Assembly: GCA_900544445.1 (NCBI GenBank)
Contig: UQVK01000120.1
Span: 1 to 10,081, forward strand
Reading direction: 5' to 3'
Source of the DNA: an uncultured Lachnospiraceae bacterium
GTDB taxonomy: Bacteria; Bacillota; Clostridia; Lachnospirales; Lachnospiraceae
DNA length: 10,081 bases
Shown: piece by piece, positions 5,651 through 10,081 of the stretch
How positions within the stretch are numbered: position 1 is the first letter of the stretch
Layout of the letters: each line of letters opens with the position of its first letter
The notes under the pieces: model-generated
Told to the model about the DNA's origin: nothing
The model's database searches: none
Seen by the model: the letters and a program-made list of their open reading frames with translations, nothing else
Made by a program: the position numbers and the translations under genes

Positions 5651-8278
5651 TCAATAGGAAATTTCTTCCGGCTGTCCTGAAGCGCCTTCGTCTGCTGATT
5701 TCATCTCTGCTGCCTTCGTGGCTTTCTCTGTCTCCGCGCTCTTCTCCATTTCCGTTTCTTCGTTTTTCTCTGTCCCGGTTTCTTCCAAACCGGTGCCGGC
5801 TGTCTCCGCCACCGTTTCTGTTACAGTCTCTGTTGCAGTTTCTGTTTCCATTTCTGTTTCTGTTTCCGTTTCTGTTTCAGTCTCTTTCGTCTCCGTTTCC
5901 CGGATATCTCCGCCGCTCTCCACCGATTCTGACGCGGTCTCTTCCGGTGTCGGAACGGTTTCCCCGTTTTCCACCGTTTCTTCCGTTTCGGTATTCCCGG
6001 ACGGCGTTTCCTTCTCTTCCTGATTCGATTGTCCATCTTCCGGCAGTTCTTCCACCTTTTCTGATGGATAAGCCTGCAGAAGCTTCTTCATCTCCTCAAA
6101 GGAAATGCTGTTCTGCGCTGTTGCCTTTTCATAGACAGCAGCCGCTTCCGATACGGCCTCTGCATCATATACAATATGAGCGCCGATGATCTGCCCGTCC
6201 TGCAGTCCGCATCCGGTTTTCCAGCCATAGTGCTGCCCTTCCGTTTTGGAGCAGTTCAGAATGGCATGAGTGGATGACCCGCCGCTTCTGTGGCCCGACT
6301 GGCTTCCTCCATGGTTGGGATGATCGTAAGTCTTATACATCGGCTGACCGTTATTGCAGACACTGTGCGTTTCCCGGTAAGGACAATGGGAAATGCTGTT
6401 TCCGTCTGTCCAGCCATCGCCTGCACAGCCGGTCCAGGAATAGGTGCAGAGCCGATAGCAGCCGGCATTATGATGATGGACATCCTCCACCGTATAGCAG
6501 CCTCCGCCATTTTCCGGGCTTCCGGTATGATAATGATATTCATACTCGATAGTCCCTGGTATTTGATCCACACCAATCACGATTTCCTGTTCAATACTCA
6601 AAATGCCGTCATGAATTTCCTGAAAAGTTGCATCCTCGTCGATTACGACGTTCTTTGTGAGCAATGCGGATGCAAGAAGCTTTTTGCCATTACTCACACG
6701 CTGAAAAACCGACTGAACATCGCCGGAAAGCCCGGAAAGCATTGCGTTCGTACTGTTTTCCATCTGAATCAGCTTCTCCAGTATTTCCGCGTTTCCATCA
6801 TTTACATCCTCGGCAATCTGCGCCGTATTCTGGGTGAGACTGCTGTTCATCGCTTCCAGCTGCGCTTTCATTGTCTCTGTCTGAGAATTTAAAGACTGAA
6901 TCAGCGCGTCATAATTCTGGCTGTTCTGTTCCGTGAAGGAGGTATCAATCTGATTCAGCACACCAAGCAGTTCCTCCTGATTCTCCCCCGCTTCGGTTCT
7001 GACCGCCTCAATCAGCGTCTTTAATTCCCCGTGGGCCGTATCCATATCCGTATTGATCGCCGCAAGAGATGCGTTGATTCCGGTAAAGCTTTTCATGATC
7101 TCTTCCATCCGCAGACTGTCGGAGGCGTCCATATTCGCAAGAACCTGTTCAATTTCCGTCTGTGTTGCAGTGATATTATTATGTACCTCATCCAGCTTCC
7201 CGGAAAGCTGATTCACCTTCTCGTTGATATTCTGATTGGTCTGATCACTGCGGCTGATGTTTTCCTGCTCTGTTTTCTCATACCGGAGCTGATTCGCGTT
7301 CTCCAGTCCGTTCAGCAGGGATACAAGCTCGCTCTGTGATCTGCTGATCAGCTCGGACAGACTGGTATTCATTCCGTTTCCGTTCGATTTCAGTTCCGCC
7401 AGCATATCAGACAGCCTCTGATTGAGTTCGTTCACCTTATTCTGCAGCTCCGAAGAAAGCCCGTCCAACTCTTCCTCCAGCGCTTCATATCTGCCGCCGT
7501 TGTTCCCGTCCGTGCTGTTTATGGTTTCCTTCAGACGGTTTTCCAGTTCCAGAATCGCCTGAGAAAGGCTGTCCATCCTGGTCTTCATATCAGCAAATTC
7601 CTGTGTGGATATGATCTGCTGCTCCGACTGGCTGTCCTGGTATCCGGCAAGCTCCGACTGAATCGTGGAGACCACGTTTTTAAGCCCCTCCAGATATTCT
7701 GTCAGCTCAGTGTAATTTCCGTCATGCACCTCCGTCAGATGAATCAGTTCTTCCTTATTATTGGTCACAGATGCGTCGAGCTGCGTCAGATACTCCGATA
7801 TGTTCTGCAGATCTGTGCGCATTTCTTCCAGAAATGTGTCCGAAAATTCCGTCACCGTCTGGCTGACCCCGGAAGGCTCTCCATATATGGATTCATAATT
7901 CTGCAGATATACATCAACCAGCCATTCCGCCAGTTCTGATGCCTGTTCGTCTGTCAGGCCCCATTCCAGGTCAAGCAGGTATTCCTGAAGCCTTTCCGCC
8001 ATTTCCTTCCGGTCAGCGCCCATACTTACCAGTTCATCCAGAAACTCAGCGGCTGCCTCCGCCGCCTTTTCCAGTTCCCGCTCCTCGCCGGGCAGATAGG
8101 AGAAACCGGAATTCTTCAGGCTTTCCACCATTGCTGATGCCATTCCTCCTGCCCTTCGTCCGGTATTCTGCCTTACCGCCGCCACGCAGAGTATCGCCGC
8201 AATCAGAAGAAGAAATGCCGCGATTCCCGCGAGAATCCTTTTATCTTTCACTGTTTTTACCGTGTCTTCTTTTTTCAT
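5651..8278 (-). CDS. Large membrane-anchored coiled-coil protein with Cys/His-rich domain
   Basis: I do not recognise this 875-residue protein as a named family. A short basic N-terminus precedes one membrane helix (about 15-35), so the rest is probably outside the cell. Residues 65-130 are helical and acidic; about 145-525 are long coiled coils rich in Gln, Asn, Glu, Ser and Leu. Residues 531-562 (GKKLLASALLTKN...DATFQEIHDGI) resemble a short motif common in phage tail-fibre proteins. Then comes EYEYHYHTGSPENGGGCYT and a Cys/His-rich domain with Cys at 594, 607, 611, 618, 632, 641, 676 and 690. Residues 740-875 are disordered and Glu/Thr-rich, with a run of ET dipeptides at 794-822. There is no LPXTG sortase signal. 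The ATG follows AAGGATGG with about 8-10 nt spacing. It is convergent with the amidase_3 gene and downstream of the amidase_2 gene. A tail-like surface fibre or wall-spanning structural protein are both possible. Confidence 0.8.
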   Translation of the reverse strand: MKKEDTVKTVKDKRILAGIAAFLLLIAAILCVAAVRQNTGRRAGGMASAMVESLKNSGFSYLPGEERELEKAAEAAAEFLDELVSMGADRKEMAERLQEYLLDLEWGLTDEQASELAEWLVDVYLQNYESIYGEPSGVSQTVTEFSDTFLEEMRTDLQNISEYLTQLDASVTNNKEELIHLTEVHDGNYTELTEYLEGLKNVVSTIQSELAGYQDSQSEQQIISTQEFADMKTRMDSLSQAILELENRLKETINSTDGNNGGRYEALEEELDGLSSELQNKVNELNQRLSDMLAELKSNGNGMNTSLSELISRSQSELVSLLNGLENANQLRYEKTEQENISRSDQTNQNINEKVNQLSGKLDEVHNNITATQTEIEQVLANMDASDSLRMEEIMKSFTGINASLAAINTDMDTAHGELKTLIEAVRTEAGENQEELLGVLNQIDTSFTEQNSQNYDALIQSLNSQTETMKAQLEAMNSSLTQNTAQIAEDVNDGNAEILEKLIQMENSTNAMLSGLSGDVQSVFQRVSNGKKLLASALLTKNVVIDEDATFQEIHDGILSIEQEIVIGVDQIPGTIEYEYHYHTGSPENGGGCYTVEDVHHHNAGCYRLCTYSWTGCAGDGWTDGNSISHCPYRETHSVCNNGQPMYKTYDHPNHGGSQSGHRSGGSSTHAILNCSKTEGQHYGWKTGCGLQDGQIIGAHIVYDAEAVSEAAAVYEKATAQNSISFEEMKKLLQAYPSEKVEELPEDGQSNQEEKETPSGNTETEETVENGETVPTPEETASESVESGGDIRETETKETETETETETEMETETATETVTETVAETAGTGLEETGTEKNEETEMEKSAETEKATKAAEMKSADEGASGQPEEISY
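5817..5898 (-). repeat. Hexanucleotide repeat encoding an ET-dipeptide tract
   Basis: Degenerate tandem copies of a six-base unit (TCYGTT-like on the plus strand) encode the ETETETET tract of the 875-aa protein. The unit equals two codons, so gain or loss of copies changes tract length without shifting the frame. Confidence 0.8.
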
Positions 8279-8871
8279 ATTTACACCATCCTTTTTATTT
8301 TTTACCGGTTTTTCGTGAAATGACTTTTTTTCTTCGGGATCCCCCCTTTCGCAGTGAAACGCTTTATTTCATCTTTTCATTCCTGAAAAGCTCCCCAGCA
8401 TGTTGATATTCCGATTAGGGCAATAGAAAAAGACGTGTTTTTTGACAGCCGTTCCATTCTGACCGGCCTGCGCCAGGATTGTAGAAATGTTGATAAACAA
8501 AATAAAAAACAGAACAATAGCAAAATAAAAATGAAAAATACCTGAAAAACAGAGATTACCGTTCTTAGCGGTTCTTTGCATGAAACAGACAGGAAACACC
8601 ATGCAGCAGATACGAATATGAAAGAAAAAATGACATGTCTGCCACAGCTTTACAGCCGGCAGATATTTGATAGTCCGAATCATAACATCATTTTGCCGAT
8701 TCGTCAATCCTGAATTTTACAATTCGGCAACTGTTCCGAAGATTCGTGCCACAGACGGCACCGGCCGTCTTTAACACCATGCCGGAAGCGGACGCGTATC
8801 AGAGGCGGACAGTTCTGCCGGAGGGAACGCACCACCATGGGCGGCCGCCTTTGCCGGCAGCGGTCAGGCGC
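8279..8871. other. 593-nt gap without a convincing gene
   Basis: Between the start of the 875-aa protein and the end of the amidase_2 gene I find no supported coding region. The part from about 8300 to 8740 is clearly more A/T-rich than its neighbours. It contains short weak stems (ACCG/CGGT at 8558-8572) but no confident promoter for the 875-aa gene. From about 8740 to 8871 it turns G/C-rich, with a hairpin pairing AGACGG at 8753-8758 with CCGTCT at 8765-8770, and a CGCCT/AGGCG stem just after the amidase stop. Neither has a T-tract on the minus strand. Confidence 0.6.
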
Positions 8872-9675
8872 TCAGATCTCGTGGATATACTCCGCAAGAT
8901 CCTGCCTGAACTGCTCCCAGGCCCCTTCGTTCTCCACGAAATAAAGCGGACACTTCTTTCCGCCCTCATCATAATGCCGAAGAACGTCCTCGCTGGAAAG
9001 GCCATATTTCTTTAAAAGCCAGCCCGTCAGCCTGATCAGAGAATCATAGGTCTCCTCCGTGAACCTTCCGTCCTCGGACTGATAACAGCATTCAATGGAA
9101 ATGGAATCATAATTTCTCGTTTTCACCGCATAACCGATTTCATCCAGGGGAATACACTGAATGATCGTTCCGTCGAAGCCGATGACAAAGTGGGCGCTGG
9201 CAGAGGTTTCCCCCGTGATCCCAAGGTTCTCAAAATAACTCCGGTTCTGCTCCGCCGTTGTCCCCGGATTTGCCGTATAGTGTACGAAGATGTTCCTGAC
9301 CTCCGGCAGCGCTTCCCCTGGTCTTGAATAGGGATTTATCGTCAGAAAATCCTCCACAATCAAAGGCTTCGCCGAATCATTCGATTCGGTTTCCTTTCCA
9401 GCCTCCGTCAGCTCCCTGATTACCGCACTGTTCTCCGCACTGCCGTGCTGCGTCACCATCACAAGCAGGCGCCAGAAAATCACGCCGAGCAGAACCCCTG
9501 CAAGAAGGACAACGCCTCCAAACATCATTCTTGCAAGAAGCAGCCTTCTCCTTCTCTTTCTTCTGCGTGCAGCGCTCCTTTTCACCGGCTGCCTGACAGG
9601 CACCCCCGGCGCCTTCTCCTGCGGTTCTCTCAGTCTCTCCCATCCGGAAATATCAATATAGTCCACTTTCCTCAT
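8872..9675 (-). CDS. Membrane-anchored N-acetylmuramoyl-L-alanine amidase (amidase_2/PGRP)
   Basis: The 267-residue protein has a cytoplasmic N-terminus with a very basic stretch (KRSAARRRKRRRR, 32-44), a single membrane helix (about 50-75), a linker, and an amidase_2 domain from about 120 to 265. Expected zinc ligands are H132 in IFVHYTANPG, H234 in LRHYDEGG and C242 in KKCP. The family cleaves the sugar-peptide amide of peptidoglycan, as in T7 lysozyme and PGRPs. The signal-anchor layout places the catalytic domain outside the membrane but tethered. Start choice is uncertain: ATG 9675 has AAAGG immediately next to it, too close for a ribosome site, whereas GTG at 9666 has the same AAAGG 9 nt upstream. 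A divergent gene begins at 9916 on the plus strand. Confidence 0.9.
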   Translation of the reverse strand: MRKVDYIDISGWERLREPQEKAPGVPVRQPVKRSAARRRKRRRRLLLARMMFGGVVLLAGVLLGVIFWRLLVMVTQHGSAENSAVIRELTEAGKETESNDSAKPLIVEDFLTINPYSRPGEALPEVRNIFVHYTANPGTTAEQNRSYFENLGITGETSASAHFVIGFDGTIIQCIPLDEIGYAVKTRNYDSISIECCYQSEDGRFTEETYDSLIRLTGWLLKKYGLSSEDVLRHYDEGGKKCPLYFVENEGAWEQFRQDLAEYIHEI

Positions 9676-9692
9676 CCTTTGTACATGATTCC

Positions 9693-9705
9693 GGGGAATT
9701 TCCCC
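9693..9705. promoter_or_regulatory. Palindrome in the leader of the amidase_2 gene
   Basis: GGGGAA-T-TTCCCC is a perfect 6-bp inverted repeat with one central base. It lies between the predicted transcription start (near 9711, minus strand) and the start codon. It could be an operator or a small leader hairpin. Confidence 0.45.
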
Positions 9706-9717
9706 ACACTATAGAGA

Positions 9718-9726
9718 ATTATAGCA
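9718..9726 (-). promoter_or_regulatory. Extended -10 promoter of the amidase_2 gene
   Basis: On the minus strand TGC-TATAAT (9726-9718) is a perfect sigma-A -10 hexamer with the TGN extension. No recognisable -35 lies 17 nt upstream, which is common for extended -10 promoters. Transcription would begin near 9711, about 36 nt before ATG 9675. Confidence 0.65.
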
Positions 9727-9794
9727 GGCAAAAAGTTTGAATTCCACCGTGAAAATCTGAATTTTTCTTTAAGATTTTTGCTTTCTGTACTGGA

Positions 9795-9820
9795 TTTACA
9801 CATAGATTTTACATAAATTT
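9795..9820. promoter_or_regulatory. Direct repeat in the divergent promoter region
   Basis: Two similar units starting TTTACA (9795-9800 and 9808-9813) are repeated with 13-bp spacing in A/T-rich DNA between the two divergent genes. The layout resembles tandem binding sites of OmpR-type response regulators, but no specific regulator can be named. Confidence 0.3.
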
Positions 9821-9856
9821 TAAAAGAAAACACCCTCATCTTTTCTCCCGGCCAGA

Positions 9857-9862
9857 TATAAT
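9857..9862 (+). promoter_or_regulatory. Probable -10 element of the right-edge gene
   Basis: TATAAT at 9857-9862 is a perfect -10 hexamer on the plus strand, 53 nt before the ATG at 9916. The -35 position (around 9834-9839) is poor, so dependence on an activator is possible. Confidence 0.45.
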
Positions 9863-9915
9863 AAAAGCAGCATATTATCAGCAGCGGCGGACATTTCTCT
9901 CAGAAAGGATGCTTT

Positions 9916-10081
9916 ATGAATTCAAACGAAAAAAAGAATGACTCCAATTTCACATATGATATGCAGGATGCGTATTACTACGATGATGCAACGGGCTCCT
10001 TCAAAAAAAGAACGGACGAAAAAACCCCAGACGCTGCCGACGATACTCCTTGTGTAGATCTCGGTGGTCGCCGTATCATTA
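9916..10081 (+). CDS. Unknown protein, N-terminal 55 residues only
   Basis: An open frame starts at ATG 9916 after a good AGAAAGGA site (spacing 6 nt) and runs off the right edge. The visible part begins MNSNEKKNDSNFTYDMQDAY and is hydrophilic and mostly acidic, with a D-A-Y-Y-Y-D-D-A-T-G segment and a basic GGRRII at the edge. There is no signal peptide in this part; a long hydrophilic start of this kind is often the cytoplasmic tail of a membrane protein, but nothing here proves that. I do not recognise the family. It is divergent from the amidase_2 gene, with 240 nt between the start codons. Confidence 0.75.
   Translation, partial: MNSNEKKNDSNFTYDMQDAYYYDDATGSFKKRTDEKTPDAADDTPCVDLGGRRII

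Noticed and set aside
5524..6189. Plus-strand 221-aa and overlapping 101-aa frames rich in Ser, Pro, Leu and Val
   Set aside because: They are antisense readings of the Glu/Thr repeat tail and extend past the amidase terminator; low-complexity composition is a repeat artefact.
8369..8707. Minus-strand 112-aa open frame in the A/T-rich gap
   Set aside because: It starts at TTG with a poorly spaced ribosome site and has no recognisable domain; the composition looks non-coding.
8746..9015. Plus-strand 89-aa frame over the end of the amidase_2 gene
   Set aside because: It overlaps conserved amidase_2 coding sequence on the other strand and lacks a ribosome site.

Overview
The window looks like chromosomal DNA from a spore-forming member of the Clostridia, most likely Lachnospiraceae. 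The reasons are the SCIFF peptide/maturase pair (scfA/scfB) typical of that class, a fused SecDF, a TIGR04086-type small membrane protein, strong AGGAGG-like ribosome binding sites, and stand-alone cell-wall amidases. This assignment is inference from gene content; no 16S gene or other direct marker is present.

Layout. Positions 1-143 (minus) are the N-terminus of an IS110-family transposase running off the left edge. Its non-coding left end lies directly against the 3' end of secDF and is where a bridge RNA would be expected. On the minus strand from about 4.83 kb to 0.28 kb runs a conserved block: TIGR04086 membrane protein, then scfA (47-aa six-cysteine peptide), scfB (radical SAM/SPASM maturase, GTG start) and secDF. 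scfB and secDF are separated by 12 nt and look translationally coupled. The 254-nt gap between scfA and scfB is packed with five consecutive inverted repeats, and another structured segment sits between the TIGR04086 gene and scfA.

From 5.05 kb to 9.68 kb is a cell-envelope group. A small leaderless amidase_3 enzyme (plus) has a promoter-like element resembling the sporulation sigma-K consensus and a 16-nt dyad around it. It ends in a strong rho-independent terminator. Convergent to it is a large 875-aa single-pass membrane protein (minus) with a long coiled-coil region, a phage-tail-fibre-like motif, a Cys/His-rich domain and a Glu/Thr repeat tail. After a 593-nt gap with no convincing gene comes a membrane-anchored amidase_2 enzyme (minus). 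At the right edge a divergent plus-strand gene begins; only 55 residues are visible and I cannot assign it.

How the parts may work together: ScfB would form a Cys-Thr thioether in ScfA, and the adjacent SecDF and small membrane protein suggest a link to secretion or the membrane, though no export role for SecDF in SCIFF biology is shown here. The two amidases and the large membrane protein point to cell-wall remodelling, possibly partly in sporulation. The least explained items are the hairpin array between scfA and scfB, the IS110 left end, the dyads at the scfA and amidase promoters, and the hybrid architecture of the 875-aa protein.
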